This document shows positions 9,577-18,595 of a stretch of DNA of 64,000 bases, one piece after another (the stretch's first letter is position 1; the number at the start of each line of letters is the position of its first letter). Source of the DNA: an uncultured Saprospiraceae bacterium (GTDB lineage: Bacteria; Bacteroidota; Bacteroidia; Chitinophagales; Saprospiraceae); contig CALFBH010000006.1 in NCBI GenBank assembly GCA_937951615.1, forward strand, positions 36,326 to 100,325. The letters are read 5' to 3'. Position numbers and translations under genes: made by a program. The notes beneath the pieces are model-generated. The model was not told the DNA's origin and made no database searches. It saw nothing but the letters and a program-made list of their open reading frames with translations.

Positions 9577-10350
9577 ATGAAAAAAATAATCATCCAAGGC
9601 ATACAATACGACGAAAAATCATCTTACCAAAGAGGGTCGGCACTCGCGCCTCCATTAATCAGAGAAGCCTTGAATGCTGGCTCGATGAACTTGTTTGCAG
9701 AAGATGGACGCTCCATAGAAAATGCTATGGAAGACAAAGGCGATTTTGAAATTTCGGACTATTTTGACATTGAGCAAATCACAAAAAAACATCTGGATTC
9801 CAATCATAAAATTTTCACCTTGGGTGGCGATCATTCTGTCACCTTTCCCATTATAAAAGCCCATCACGAGCAATATCCAACATTAGACATCCTTCATATT
9901 GATGCCCATGCGGATTTGTATGACGATTTTGAAGGCGACAAATATTCTCATGCCTGTCCGTTTGCCAGGATCATGGAGCATAAATTTGCAGCTAGGTTAG
10001 TTCAGGTCGGCATCAGAACCCTAAACACGCACCAAGCCGAGCAAGCAGATAAATTTGGCGTGGAGATTCATCAAATGAAAGACTTGGATTTGACTCGAAT
10101 TCGGCATTTTGACAATCCTTTGTATATTTCACTTGATATGGATGCCTTTGATCCAGCTTTTGCGCCTGGCGTGTCACACCACGAACCTGGCGGATTATCT
10201 TCCCGACAAGTCATCCAATTAATTCAGAACATAGATGCAGAAGTCATCGGCGCAGACATTGTAGAGTACAATCCCAGCAGAGATGTTCAAAAAATGACTG
10301 CTTTTCTGGCGGCTAAAATGATGAAAGAAATTTTAGCAAAAATGCTATAA
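9577..10350 (+). CDS. speB: Ureohydrolase, agmatinase-type
   Basis: A 257-residue member of the arginase/agmatinase/formiminoglutamase family. All three binuclear manganese motifs are visible: GGDHSVTFP, DAHADLY and SLDMDAFDPAFAPG, followed by HHEPGGLSSRQ. The N-terminal signature SSYQRGSALAPPLIREA is agmatinase-like, which favours hydrolysis of agmatine to putrescine and urea, but arginase or another guanidino substrate cannot be excluded. The length is shorter than the usual 290-310 residues, mostly at the N-terminus. The gene is followed directly by a dispersed repeat that includes its stop codon. Confidence 0.85.
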   Translation: MKKIIIQGIQYDEKSSYQRGSALAPPLIREALNAGSMNLFAEDGRSIENAMEDKGDFEISDYFDIEQITKKHLDSNHKIFTLGGDHSVTFPIIKAHHEQYPTLDILHIDAHADLYDDFEGDKYSHACPFARIMEHKFAARLVQVGIRTLNTHQAEQADKFGVEIHQMKDLDLTRIRHFDNPLYISLDMDAFDPAFAPGVSHHEPGGLSSRQVIQLIQNIDAEVIGADIVEYNPSRDVQKMTAFLAAKMMKEILAKML

Positions 10351-10390
10351 GTGGAAATACAAATCCAAACGCCAAATACAAATTCAAAAA
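10348..10390. repeat. Dispersed AAATAC/ATTCAA repeat F, copy 1
   Basis: Starting at the TAA stop of the ureohydrolase gene, this segment shares its first 24 bp exactly with 46362-46385 and, in reverse complement, resembles 15179-15219 and 18562-18595. The core is AAATACAAATCCAAACG, then CAAAT..AAATTCAAAAA. All four copies lie within 0-40 nt downstream of a stop codon. Confidence 0.75.
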
Positions 10391-10469
10391 CTGTTTTGGC
10401 AACATTCAATTGTGCCCAGAAATTGAATGGACTGGAGACGGTCATTATAATTGAAACTGCCACTGAAAC

Positions 10470-10629
10470 TATGGCAATCGCATAAAAATATTTTTTAAAC
10501 CACTAAGGGCACTAAAGGACACGAATGAATTTTCCTTCGTGTTCTTTTTATCCTGTTAGTTTTAGTGTTCCTTAGTGGTTAGAAAATGGACACGTATTAA
10601 GACTAATTTATTTTTATGCGATTGCCATA
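10470..10629. mobile_element. MITE-like 160-bp hairpin element
   Basis: A perfect 21-bp terminal inverted repeat (left TATGGCAATCGCATAAAAAT and one more base; right its complement at 10609-10629) bounds 160 bp. Inside, a second imperfect inverted repeat pairs AACCACTAAGG..CACTAAAGGACACGAA with TTCGTGTTC...TTTAGTG..CCTTAGTGGTT. The element is flanked by direct copies of CACTGAAACT (10461-10470, 10631-10640). These could be a target duplication, but they belong to a wider CTGAAACTGCCA repeat, so this is uncertain. It has no coding capacity and would have to be moved in trans. Confidence 0.65.
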
Positions 10630-10641
10630 CCACTGAAACTG

Positions 10642-11412
10642 CTACTGCACACTTTCCACCCACTGCGTCAGTTCCACAAAATCGGCGACAGACAAAGTTT
10701 CTGGTCGGCGTTGAAAAAACGGATCTTCCTGTAGGCGTTCGTGTTTGGTGAAGGCTTTCATACTTTTGCGCAGCATTTTCCGACGCTGACCAAAAGTGAT
10801 TTTTACAATACTGCGAAACAAGGATTCATCGCAGCCCAAGTCCTCATTGTCTCGTCGCACCAGTCGGATGACTGCCGAATCTACTTTTGGTGCTGGAATA
10901 AATTCTTCTGGACCCAGCTCAAACAAATAATCCACTTTATACCAAGCCTGTATCAGCACACTGACTACCCCGTAGGCTTTTACGCCTGGTGCAGAAGCTA
11001 CCCGCTGTGCGACTTCTTTTTGAAACATGCCGACCATTTCCGGAATCAGGGTTTTATAATCCAGTATTTTAAATAAAATCTGCGAAGAAATATTATAAGG
11101 AAAATTACCAATCACAGCAAAAGGACTGTCAAAATGCTCGGCAAAATCTGTCTTCAATACATCTTCTGCAATAATTTTATCCTGCAATTGCCAAAAATTA
11201 TCCCGAATAAACTGCACCATATCACGGTCAGCTTCTACTACTTTCAAATCATAGGATTGGTCAATCAAAAACTGAGTGAGCATACCTTTTCCAGGCCCAA
11301 TTTCCAGTACCTGGTCATATTTGTCCTGATGTGCCAGACTTTCCGCAATTCGTTTCGCTACAGCGGTATTCCTAAGAAAATGCTGCCCATAAGATTTTTT
11401 AGCTTTCAACAT
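10642..11412 (-). CDS. rsmA: 16S rRNA (adenine1518-N6/adenine1519-N6)-dimethyltransferase
   Basis: KsgA/RsmA of 256 residues, which dimethylates two adjacent adenines near the 3' end of 16S rRNA. The opening KKSYGQHFLRN, the SAM-binding VLEIGPGKGMLTQFL and the catalytic motif NFPYNIS (family NLPYNIS with Leu to Phe) are all present. The C-terminal small domain and its basic linker (FGQRRKMLRKSMK) are intact. ATG at 11412 is the natural family start. The gene stands alone on this strand, convergent with the ureohydrolase gene and divergent from pepA. Confidence 0.95.
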   Translation of the reverse strand: MLKAKKSYGQHFLRNTAVAKRIAESLAHQDKYDQVLEIGPGKGMLTQFLIDQSYDLKVVEADRDMVQFIRDNFWQLQDKIIAEDVLKTDFAEHFDSPFAVIGNFPYNISSQILFKILDYKTLIPEMVGMFQKEVAQRVASAPGVKAYGVVSVLIQAWYKVDYLFELGPEEFIPAPKVDSAVIRLVRRDNEDLGCDESLFRSIVKITFGQRRKMLRKSMKAFTKHERLQEDPFFQRRPETLSVADFVELTQWVESVQ

Positions 11413-11466
11413 TCAGCAAATTTAATTGTTTCAGTCTAATATACCACCACTTATTCCTAATTTGCA

Positions 11467-11474
11467 TATCTTTG
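11467..11474 (+). promoter_or_regulatory. TAnnTTTG promoter element upstream of pepA
   Basis: TATCTTTG matches the Bacteroidota -7 consensus TAnnTTTG and lies 55 nt before the pepA start. No clear -33 TTTG is seen at the usual spacing, so the call is tentative. Confidence 0.45.
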
Positions 11475-11529
11475 GCCATTAATTTTACAGATTTTCCTAT
11501 TACCTCATTAAGTAGAATAAAAAAATCCA

Positions 11530-12963
11530 ATGATTCCTACGATAGCTGCAAGTAAATCCTATTCAGATAAAGACAATTTGATTGTATTATCCAATAGTGA
11601 CGATAAATTCAAATGGCTCGATGCCTACCTCGGAGCTGATTTTGAACTAAAACTGATGAGAGATGCGATAGAAGCAGAAACCTCTCACTTAGCTTTTCTT
11701 CAAAAGGGGCGAATTGTTATTGTTCAGTTTGTCAAAACATCGGACGATGCCAATACCGAACAGGAATATGCCCGAAGAGAAGGTTTTGAAATATTGGAAA
11801 CCGTTCGTCGGTATAATGTAAAAGAACTGACCATTACAGACAAAACAGATAGTAATCTGGCGATTAGTTATGCCGAAGGGATGGCTTTGGGGAATTACCA
11901 GTTTTTGAAATATTACAAGGATGCGGAGAAGAAAAAACATCCGCTGAAAAAGATAAAAGTAGCTGGCACGACTCCAAAAGAAATCACACGCCTAAAAGTC
12001 ATTATAGATGCTACGGCTAAAGCACGCGATCTAGTCAATGAACCTTTGTCTTATCTGACTGCTGTCAAATTGAGTGAGGAGATCAAGAAGATGGGCAAAG
12101 AATCAGGTTTCAAAGTAGAAGTTTTTGATAAAAAGAAAATCGTTGCACTCAAAATGGGCGGCTTATTAGCCGTTAATAAAGGAAGTTTTGACCCACCAAC
12201 TTTCAGCATTCTGGAATGGAAACCTGCTAAGGCAAAAAACAAACGCCCAGTGGTACTCGTCGGCAAAGGCGTAGTATATGATACAGGGGGACTGAGCCTC
12301 AAACCCACTGCACATTCCATGGATTTTATGAAATCTGATATGGGGGGAGCAGCAGCGGTTATTTGTGCCATGTATGCAGTGGCTAAAGCCAAATTACCGA
12401 TTCATGTCATTGCGCTGGTGCCTTCAACGGATAATCGTCCTGGAAACAATGCTTATGTTCCTGGAGATGTCATTACTATGTACGAAGGCTCAACGGTAGA
12501 AGTACTGAACACAGATGCAGAAGGAAGACTGTTGTTGGCAGACGGACTCCATTTTGCGAAAAAATACAAGCCTGAACTCGTGTTGGATTTTGCTACGCTA
12601 ACTGGCGCAGCCGCACGGGTTGTTGGCGGACAAGGAGTTGCTTATATGGGCAATGCCGATGAAAAAATCAAGGAAAAATTTGAAGCCAGCGGAAATGCCG
12701 TCCACGAAAGACTGATGGAATTTCCTTTATGGGAAGAATATAATGAAATGCTAAAATCAGACATTGCCGACATTAAAAATATCGGTGGTGCAGTAGCAGG
12801 AGCAACGACTGCCGGATTATTCCTCAAACATTTCACGGATTATCCCTGGTTGCATTTTGATATAGCTGGTCCTGCTTTTTTGCATACACCAGATTCTTAT
12901 CGCGGTAAAAATGGCACAGGCGTAGGCGTCCGTTTATTATTTGATTTTTTGAGTAATTATTAA
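11530..12963 (+). CDS. pepA: Leucyl aminopeptidase, M17 family
   Basis: A 477-residue cytosolic zinc or manganese aminopeptidase that releases N-terminal amino acids. The C-terminal catalytic half shows the M17 hallmarks GKGVVYDTGGLSLKP (metal and catalytic Lys region), KSDMGGAAAV and NTDAEGRLLLADGL, then the hexamer-stabilising C-terminal region. The N-terminal half is the less conserved M17 macro-like domain. The length is typical. It is followed after 85 bp by pdxA on the same strand, so the two may be co-transcribed. Confidence 0.94.
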   Translation: MIPTIAASKSYSDKDNLIVLSNSDDKFKWLDAYLGADFELKLMRDAIEAETSHLAFLQKGRIVIVQFVKTSDDANTEQEYARREGFEILETVRRYNVKELTITDKTDSNLAISYAEGMALGNYQFLKYYKDAEKKKHPLKKIKVAGTTPKEITRLKVIIDATAKARDLVNEPLSYLTAVKLSEEIKKMGKESGFKVEVFDKKKIVALKMGGLLAVNKGSFDPPTFSILEWKPAKAKNKRPVVLVGKGVVYDTGGLSLKPTAHSMDFMKSDMGGAAAVICAMYAVAKAKLPIHVIALVPSTDNRPGNNAYVPGDVITMYEGSTVEVLNTDAEGRLLLADGLHFAKKYKPELVLDFATLTGAAARVVGGQGVAYMGNADEKIKEKFEASGNAVHERLMEFPLWEEYNEMLKSDIADIKNIGGAVAGATTAGLFLKHFTDYPWLHFDIAGPAFLHTPDSYRGKNGTGVGVRLLFDFLSNY

Positions 12964-13048
12964 TCGAATTCTAAGTTACTTATGCGGGCAGCCTTCCCTT
13001 TAGGGAATAAAAGGGTGCGTGTGAGCAATTATTGATTGAAATAAAAAC

Positions 13049-14158
13049 ATGGATAAAATAAAAATAGGGATAACCGTAGGAGATGTCAATGGAATTGGTC
13101 TGGAAATTATACTCAAGACTTTAGTAGATGACCGAATATTACAATTTTGTGTACCAGTCATTTATGGTTCATCCAAAGTACTGTCCTATCATAAAAACAT
13201 TGTGGGACTGGATAATTTTCAATATAAAAATACCAGTTCTGCCGAACGTGTTATACCCGATGCGGTCAATGTCGTCAATTGCTGGCAGGAGAATGTCAAT
13301 ATCCAATTGGGCAGAGTCAATGACGAAGGTGGAAAATATGCCATAAAAGCCCTTCATGCTGCGGCTTACGAACTGGAATCCGGTTTCATTGATGCGGTTG
13401 TCACTGCGCCTATCAACAAGCAGGCGATGCAGATGGCAGGATTTGAATATCCAGGTCATACCGAGTTTTTCACCCAAAAATTTAAAGCAGAAGAAAGTCT
13501 GATGTTTATGATCAATGACGGACTCCGAGTTGGTCTGGTTACGAATCACATTGCAGTCAGTCAGGTGGCCTCTACGCTACACGAAGACCTCATTTGTAAG
13601 AAATTAATGATTATGAATGAGACCCTGAAAAAAGATTTTGGCATCGACAAACCCATGATTGCCGTTCTTGCACTCAATCCACATGCCAGCGATGGCGGAC
13701 TGATTGGCAACGAAGAAGAAAAAATTATCCTGCCTGCTTTGGCTACTGCCAAACAAATGGGCATTTCAGCTATCGGACCTTATCCAGCAGATGGATTTTT
13801 TGGCTCTGGTCAGTTCAAGCAGTTTGATGGGGTATTGGCGATGTATCACGATCAAGGATTAGTGCCCTTCAAGGCTTTGTCTTTTGGTTCTGGAGTCAAT
13901 TATACGGCTGGTTTGCCGGTCATCCGCACTTCACCCGACCACGGCACAGGACACGATATAGCAGGTCAGAATATTGCCGATGCAACTTCCCTGCGAAAAG
14001 CAATTTTCCTGGCAATTGATATTGTTAAAAATCGCCGCAATTATTTCGATATGTACAGCAATCCACTGGACAAGCGGAAATTGGTCAAAATGGAACAAAC
14101 TAAAGAAGATGAAGTAGATGCTGCGGAGGAAGATGCTAGTATTGAGCGCGACGAGTAA
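13049..14158 (+). CDS. pdxA: 4-hydroxythreonine-4-phosphate dehydrogenase
   Basis: PdxA, 369 residues, of the deoxyxylulose-5-phosphate-dependent pyridoxal phosphate pathway. It oxidises 4-(phosphohydroxy)-L-threonine using NAD and a divalent metal. Seen are the opening IGITVGDVNGIGLEI, the metal and substrate His motifs in YPGHTEFF, VTNHIAV and MYHDQGLVPFK, and the closing GTGHDIAGQNIAD. The last 20 residues form a very acidic tail (Glu/Asp-rich) beyond the family's usual end. ATG at 13049 fits the family start. It is convergent with lptC across a repeat-filled gap. Confidence 0.94.
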   Translation: MDKIKIGITVGDVNGIGLEIILKTLVDDRILQFCVPVIYGSSKVLSYHKNIVGLDNFQYKNTSSAERVIPDAVNVVNCWQENVNIQLGRVNDEGGKYAIKALHAAAYELESGFIDAVVTAPINKQAMQMAGFEYPGHTEFFTQKFKAEESLMFMINDGLRVGLVTNHIAVSQVASTLHEDLICKKLMIMNETLKKDFGIDKPMIAVLALNPHASDGGLIGNEEEKIILPALATAKQMGISAIGPYPADGFFGSGQFKQFDGVLAMYHDQGLVPFKALSFGSGVNYTAGLPVIRTSPDHGTGHDIAGQNIADATSLRKAIFLAIDIVKNRRNYFDMYSNPLDKRKLVKMEQTKEDEVDAAEEDASIERDE

Positions 14159-14190
14159 AGTCTGGTAGAAGTTAAGGATAAGAGAATAAC

Positions 14191-14356
14191 GAATAATGAA
14201 TGTCGAACACCGAATATCGAAGTATTATACGTTAAACGGTGAAAATCAGTATTCCAGTTGTACTTGACATTTCTTCCTTCCTAAATGTTCATCATTCATC
14301 TTAACTACTACTTCGATATTCGATATTCATCTGTTCGATATTCGATATTCGATATT
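14191..14356. repeat. CGATATT heptamer hairpin element, copy 1
   Basis: The left arm (14191-14226) reads in 7-nt steps CGAACAC/CGAATAT/CGAAGTA; the right arm (14308-14356) is tandem TCGATAT units in the complementary sense. The 80-bp interior resembles that of a second copy at 39990-40172 (GTATTA..TTAAAC..AAAAT), so the two are homologous elements. It lies in the 255-bp gap between the convergent pdxA and lptC genes. Confidence 0.8.
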
Positions 14357-14385
14357 TTCCTATTTTGCTAATATGCACTAAAACT

Positions 14386-14402
14386 TAGTGCTGAAAGCAC
14401 TA
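14386..14402. repeat. REP-like hairpin next to the lptC stop
   Basis: The inverted repeat TAGTGC/GCACTA has the centre TGAAA, the same TGAA core seen in the REP-like palindromes elsewhere. It lies 12 nt beyond the lptC stop codon and could end its transcript, although no U-tract follows. Confidence 0.6.
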
Positions 14403-14413
14403 GTACACGTTTC

Positions 14414-14980
14414 TTACTTATCCTGCTCGTCAGTCATACCCGAAGCATCTATTTCTCCAGTCACCTGCGTAATGCGTGGTCGATTAAATTCCAAATCAGA
14501 TGTAAAACCATAGCCATAAAGAATACGTTCTGGGGTTGATATTTTTACAAATTCTTCTGAATATACTTTTTGCTCCTTTTCATCCCAAGTCAATTCTTCT
14601 GCTTCTATTCGCTCGCCTTTTGTGTTCCAAATGACGACACTGTCCTGCATGTATATTTTGCTTTCATTGATGTATTGCATGGCATAATTGGCAGATAATT
14701 TGCCCGTTGAGCGTTTGCGTTCATTGAAAAAATAGACAATAAAACCTTGTGGAAATTCGCGTTTGGGTTCTTTTTTATCCAAATGATTAATCATCGTATA
14801 AGCCTGTATCCGAACCCTGACGACTGCCGAATCGCTGTACAATATCTCTACATCTCGCGCTCGTTCCAAGGTCTTTTCTTCCTGAGAAACAATGCGCTGG
14901 ACTTCCGTCATATCGTTCTCGCAGGCTATGATGCCCATGAGAACGATAAGCGACAGGAATGTATATTTTAAAGTGGACAT
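14414..14980 (-). CDS. lptC: LPS export protein LptC, lipoprotein form
   Basis: A 188-residue periplasmic bridge component of the Lpt lipopolysaccharide transport machine. Starting at MSTLKYTF (14980) gives a lipoprotein signal peptide with lipobox IIAC; a TTG nine codons upstream would spoil it. The mature part follows the LptC/OstA beta-jellyroll pattern, with repeated segments such as SANYAMQYINESKIYMQDSV and AEELTWDEKEQKVYSEEFVK. A lipid-anchored LptC is usual in Bacteroidota. LptD and an OstA/LptA-like protein are encoded in the same window at 41-48 kb, but not in one operon. Confidence 0.85.
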   Translation of the reverse strand: MSTLKYTFLSLIVLMGIIACENDMTEVQRIVSQEEKTLERARDVEILYSDSAVVRVRIQAYTMINHLDKKEPKREFPQGFIVYFFNERKRSTGKLSANYAMQYINESKIYMQDSVVIWNTKGERIEAEELTWDEKEQKVYSEEFVKISTPERILYGYGFTSDLEFNRPRITQVTGEIDASGMTDEQDK

Positions 14981-15028
14981 AGATTTTAAATTCAAAAATA
15001 AATTCAATTGTGTGTTAGTGTTTTAGTT

Positions 15029-15059
15029 GGGTCGATGGTCGATGGTCCATAGTCCATGG
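15029..15059. repeat. GGTCGAT heptamer array A, single arm
   Basis: The array runs GGTCGAT, GGTCGAT, GGTCCAT, AGTCCAT in 7-nt steps. Together with its 5' flank it is identical over about 34 bp to the left arm at 63832-63860. No complementary arm is found nearby, so this copy is solitary. It lies between the lptC start and the stop of the large surface-protein gene. Confidence 0.8.
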
Positions 15060-15178
15060 CAGAGTACTCGTTTATTTAGATTCCTTGTATCCAAGGAAGG
15101 AGAATTCTGATTTAATATCTTCTTCAATTATATCAACCATAATTATTGGTTTTTATTCATGGTTTCATGACTAATTTT

Positions 15179-15219
15179 TTGAATTTGAATTTGACGTTTG
15201 TATTTGTATTTGTATTTTC
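15179..15219. repeat. Dispersed repeat F, copy 2
   Basis: Runs of GAATTT then GACGTTT then GTATTT in about 6-nt steps end 2 nt from the stop codon of the surface-protein gene (15222-15224). In reverse complement it matches the copies at 10348 and 46362. Confidence 0.75.
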
Positions 15220-15221
15220 TC

Positions 15222-18200
15222 TTACTTCACTACCGTCACCGACCCTTTATAATCTATCACCACACCATCAATGTATTCTACTTTTGCAATATAGACATAC
15301 ACACCATTATTGACCGCCTTGCCTTTCACACTACCGTCCCAGCCAAATTGTGAATCATCAGTTGGAACATTTTCTGCCTGAAAAACTAAGCCGCCCCAGC
15401 GGTCAAAGACATTAAATTCTAGTACCTGTGAAACTGCCAGTCCGCCGTGTACCATGAAGACATCATTGGTGCCATCATAATTTGGAGAAAAGACATTGGG
15501 AATATAAACAGGGCGCACATCATTGACGGTAATCGTCAGCGAATCGGTTGCCGTACATCCCTGCACGGTCGTAATCGTGGCCACATAATTTGTTGTCTGT
15601 ACCGGCGTAGCAATCGGGTCAAAGCAATCCGTACAACTCAGTCCGGCAGCCGGCGTCCATTCTATGGTATGCTCTACATTGGAGTTCAGCAGAACGGCAT
15701 CAATATTTGCGGAATAGCCAAGGTCAACTTCCTGATCGTAACGCGCATCCAAGATCAACTCAAATGGCTCGGAAATAGAGGCGGTTGAAGAAAAATCACA
15801 ACCAAAAATATCGCGTATAGTAATCGTATAAGTTCCGGCTTCCAGTCCAGTCAATAGAGAGTCCGTCTGAAAATTGATACCATCTGAGCTATATTCAAAA
15901 GGCGGATTACCTCCAAAGGCATATACCGTCATTTGTCCATCGGACGCACCAAAACAAACATTATCCTGTACGATGATAGAATCAATACCCACTTCTGCGG
16001 GTTCTATAATCATGGCGTCAGCCGTTGCTGCACAGCCATTTTCATCCGTTACCGTAAGGAAATAATCACCAGGAACCAAATCGGCAATCATAGACGTATC
16101 ACCAAATGCCGGACTCCAATTATACGTATAATCACCTGTGCCGCCCATTGCATCGGCAGAAATCATTCCGTCATCATAACCAAAACAACTGATATCCATC
16201 ACCAGCAAATCGACAATAAGGGAGTCGGGTTGCTGGACTTCTATTTCAAAATTGCCAAAGCAAAAATTAGCATCACGTACCGTGACCATGTAGGTGCCTG
16301 CGGCCACGCCTGCAATAACATTCGCGCTGGTAAAGCCATTGCCATCATTCAAATCATAAGCATAAGGTGCTAGCCCGTTGGCTATCGTCACCTGAATCGT
16401 ACCATCCGATTCTCCATAACAACTGGGCGAAGTAATCACATTAGCATTGGGATCTAAGATGAGTTCGAGTTCCCGCACTTCAAAATCACGGGTAATCTGG
16501 CAATTATTAGCATCCGTTATCACAACGGTATAATCTCCAATTGGGATATTATTGAGGTCTTCGTTTGTTCCTAAAGATGTGCCAGTATTGGTATCTGTCC
16601 ATTGGAAGGAATAGGGGGGTGTTGCTCCGCCAATGGTAAGATTGACCGCTCCGTCCATTCCGCCATTACAGGTCGGCATCGTGATATCTTCGGCATAATC
16701 GAAAGCTGGAGGACCAGTCAGTGTTACATTAAAAATAGTGTCACAACCAATCTGATCTTCTATGGTCACAGAGTAATCGCCAGGCGCGAGTCCAGTAAGG
16801 TCTTGTCCAACATCTCCTGTAGACCAATTATAAATAAAAGGCGGTGTACCACCTGTCACTTCTACATCTATAAAACCATCAAGGTCATCTGCACAAATGA
16901 GATCCATTGAGGTATAAGAAGCAAACATCTGATTAAGACTATTACAACAAGGTTCTACCTGAAAGACACCGACTTCAGTAACAATACAACCGAGGTCAGT
17001 TTCTACCGTGAGTACAACAGATGCTTCGCCTGGCTCAGTGAAAACGACATTATGTGGACCTTGTCCGCTGGCAGTCGCTGGAGTCGCGCCTACACCAAAA
17101 TTCCATTCCCAGCCTGTCACCATGCCGAGAGAGAAACTAGAAGCATCCTGAAAAGTAACCGACTCACCTGCACAGAGGATGTCGTCAGGATCATTATCTG
17201 TGAAACTAGCAACTGGGCCAACAAACTCACCTGTGCCTCCCCAGGAGATAGAAAAACCATTTCCTGTAGAGGTAAAGTTATTAATCAGCAGACCATAACT
17301 CACACCTGCCAGCATATTGAGTGGTTGCAGAAAATTATTATTTCCAGGGTCGCAGCCAGGGTTTTCGACGGTATCTGTGTCGCCTGCCATCAGTCCGGTT
17401 GGTCCCATACAAGGCGCATTGGATGTACCAAATTCGCCAGAAGCCATGCAGAGTATAGGATTTTTACCAGAGCAATTATTGACGCCATTTGGCAATTCGA
17501 AAATTACAAAATCAAGGTCATCAGCCGGATTGGTGGGCGTCAGCGTGAAGGTCAGTGTACCATTGGTCGCGGCTGTCCAGGTAAACCAGGTCGAGTTGGA
17601 TTCAGAATTGCCCTGTGCACCAGCATCCAGACAAGTGCCGTCTGCTTCATCGGTGTCATTTCCAGCACCTACGACACTTTGTATGGCAAAAGGCGATTTA
17701 TCGCAAAGGATAGCCGCCGTCGGGCAATCAGATCCCGGTTCTACAGGCGGATAAAAATTATTGATACACAACTCGAACGTTCCGGTATTCCCTGCACGTC
17801 CATTGATGCGAATGAGGTAGGTTTCCCCAACGGTGAGTCCGCCTTTATACAATTCGACAATATTATTATTGACTGCATCAGTCTCACATTGAAACTGGCC
17901 GATAGTACCTGCGCAAGTGCCATCGTATAAGGCAACAGATGGATTGTTTAGCGTTCCACCGCCACCAATAGACTGGTCGCCGATGACAGTAATCACCACA
18001 TCAGTCGCGATAGCAGTAAAGCTAAACCACACATCATTATTGGCACTGTCGAAACAGGAAGCCGGTCCGAAACCGGAGGCTGTCGCGCCTACATTGGTGT
18101 AAGTAGCTGCGGCAGAACACCAGTCCGATACATCAGGAATATTGATTGCGGTATCACATTCATCATTGGCAGGTTGCGCGATGGCAAGAACGCTGCAGAG

Positions 18201-18236
18201 CAGTACAGCAAGTGTAAATAAGTATCTTTTAATCAT
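15222..18236 (-). CDS. Large SprB-repeat surface protein with type IX secretion (type B) sorting domain
   Basis: A protein of 1004 residues. A signal peptide ends near SVLAIAQ, followed by two pre-peptidase-like beta domains (each introduced by a NDEC or SDCP segment), a PKD domain around residues 340-430, and five SprB-type repeats of about 85 residues (pattern CxGxxDG...GGxPPYxYxW...L.AGxYxVxIxDxxGC). A CHU_C gliding-motility-associated C-terminal domain closes it (IPNVFSPNYDGTNDVF, then FDRWG, WDG and NNGVYVY). It should pass through the type IX secretion system and be attached to, or released from, the cell surface. Family relatives act as adhesins in gliding or attachment; its ligand is unknown. 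Confidence 0.9.
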   Translation of the reverse strand: MIKRYLFTLAVLLCSVLAIAQPANDECDTAINIPDVSDWCSAAATYTNVGATASGFGPASCFDSANNDVWFSFTAIATDVVITVIGDQSIGGGGTLNNPSVALYDGTCAGTIGQFQCETDAVNNNIVELYKGGLTVGETYLIRINGRAGNTGTFELCINNFYPPVEPGSDCPTAAILCDKSPFAIQSVVGAGNDTDEADGTCLDAGAQGNSESNSTWFTWTAATNGTLTFTLTPTNPADDLDFVIFELPNGVNNCSGKNPILCMASGEFGTSNAPCMGPTGLMAGDTDTVENPGCDPGNNNFLQPLNMLAGVSYGLLINNFTSTGNGFSISWGGTGEFVGPVASFTDNDPDDILCAGESVTFQDASSFSLGMVTGWEWNFGVGATPATASGQGPHNVVFTEPGEASVVLTVETDLGCIVTEVGVFQVEPCCNSLNQMFASYTSMDLICADDLDGFIDVEVTGGTPPFIYNWSTGDVGQDLTGLAPGDYSVTIEDQIGCDTIFNVTLTGPPAFDYAEDITMPTCNGGMDGAVNLTIGGATPPYSFQWTDTNTGTSLGTNEDLNNIPIGDYTVVITDANNCQITRDFEVRELELILDPNANVITSPSCYGESDGTIQVTIANGLAPYAYDLNDGNGFTSANVIAGVAAGTYMVTVRDANFCFGNFEIEVQQPDSLIVDLLVMDISCFGYDDGMISADAMGGTGDYTYNWSPAFGDTSMIADLVPGDYFLTVTDENGCAATADAMIIEPAEVGIDSIIVQDNVCFGASDGQMTVYAFGGNPPFEYSSDGINFQTDSLLTGLEAGTYTITIRDIFGCDFSSTASISEPFELILDARYDQEVDLGYSANIDAVLLNSNVEHTIEWTPAAGLSCTDCFDPIATPVQTTNYVATITTVQGCTATDSLTITVNDVRPVYIPNVFSPNYDGTNDVFMVHGGLAVSQVLEFNVFDRWGGLVFQAENVPTDDSQFGWDGSVKGKAVNNGVYVYIAKVEYIDGVVIDYKGSVTVVK

Positions 18237-18258
18237 TATCAGTTTAAGTATAAGATTA

Positions 18259-18276
18259 TCCCGATGGATATCGGGA
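18259..18276. repeat. Palindromic hairpin in the leader of the SprB-repeat gene
   Basis: TCCCGAT/ATCGGGA with a 4-nt loop lies about 23-40 nt upstream of the start codon on the minus strand, so it would fall within the 5' leader. It could be regulatory or a dispersed palindrome. The rest of the 359-bp gap 18237-18595 is AT-rich and carries only the terminator and repeat listed separately. Confidence 0.45.
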
Positions 18277-18498
18277 AAGTTTAAAATGCCTTAATCGGTA
18301 TTTTTCTTTGATTTCTTAACAACGTTAAAAAAAGTAATATTAATATGTGGGGCAAAACATTTCTGATAAAATGTCAGCCTATATACAGACACAGTTTTGG
18401 GTTTTAACCATTAGTTTAAAACCATACAAATACTATACCTCTATTTCTTATAAAAGTTTCCTATCTGTTAAGACTTTTTATAAACGAAAGGGTAACAA

Positions 18499-18530
18499 TA
18501 AAAAACCACTTCTGTTGAAGTGGTTTTTTA
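18499..18530 (-). terminator. Rho-independent terminator for the OM-barrel pair
   Basis: AAAAAACCACTTC - TGTT - GAAGTGGTTTTTT is a perfect stem with T-runs on both strands. On the minus strand it ends transcripts from the two barrel genes upstream at 18596-20593. Confidence 0.85.
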
Positions 18531-18561
18531 TTTGATCATTAGACTAAAGTCTACTAAATTC

Positions 18562-18595
18562 TTGAATTTGAATTTGACGTTTGAATTTGCGTTTA
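18562..18595. repeat. Dispersed repeat F, copy 3
   Basis: GAATTTG units followed by ACGTTTGAATTTGCG end directly against the stop codon (18596-18598) of the barrel gene. The orientation is the same as copy 2. Confidence 0.7.

Noticed and set aside
17052-17930. 292-codon plus-strand ORF
   Set aside because: It lies entirely opposite the SprB-repeat gene; its composition (Cys, Arg, Thr, Ile rich) is unlike a real protein and no domain is seen.
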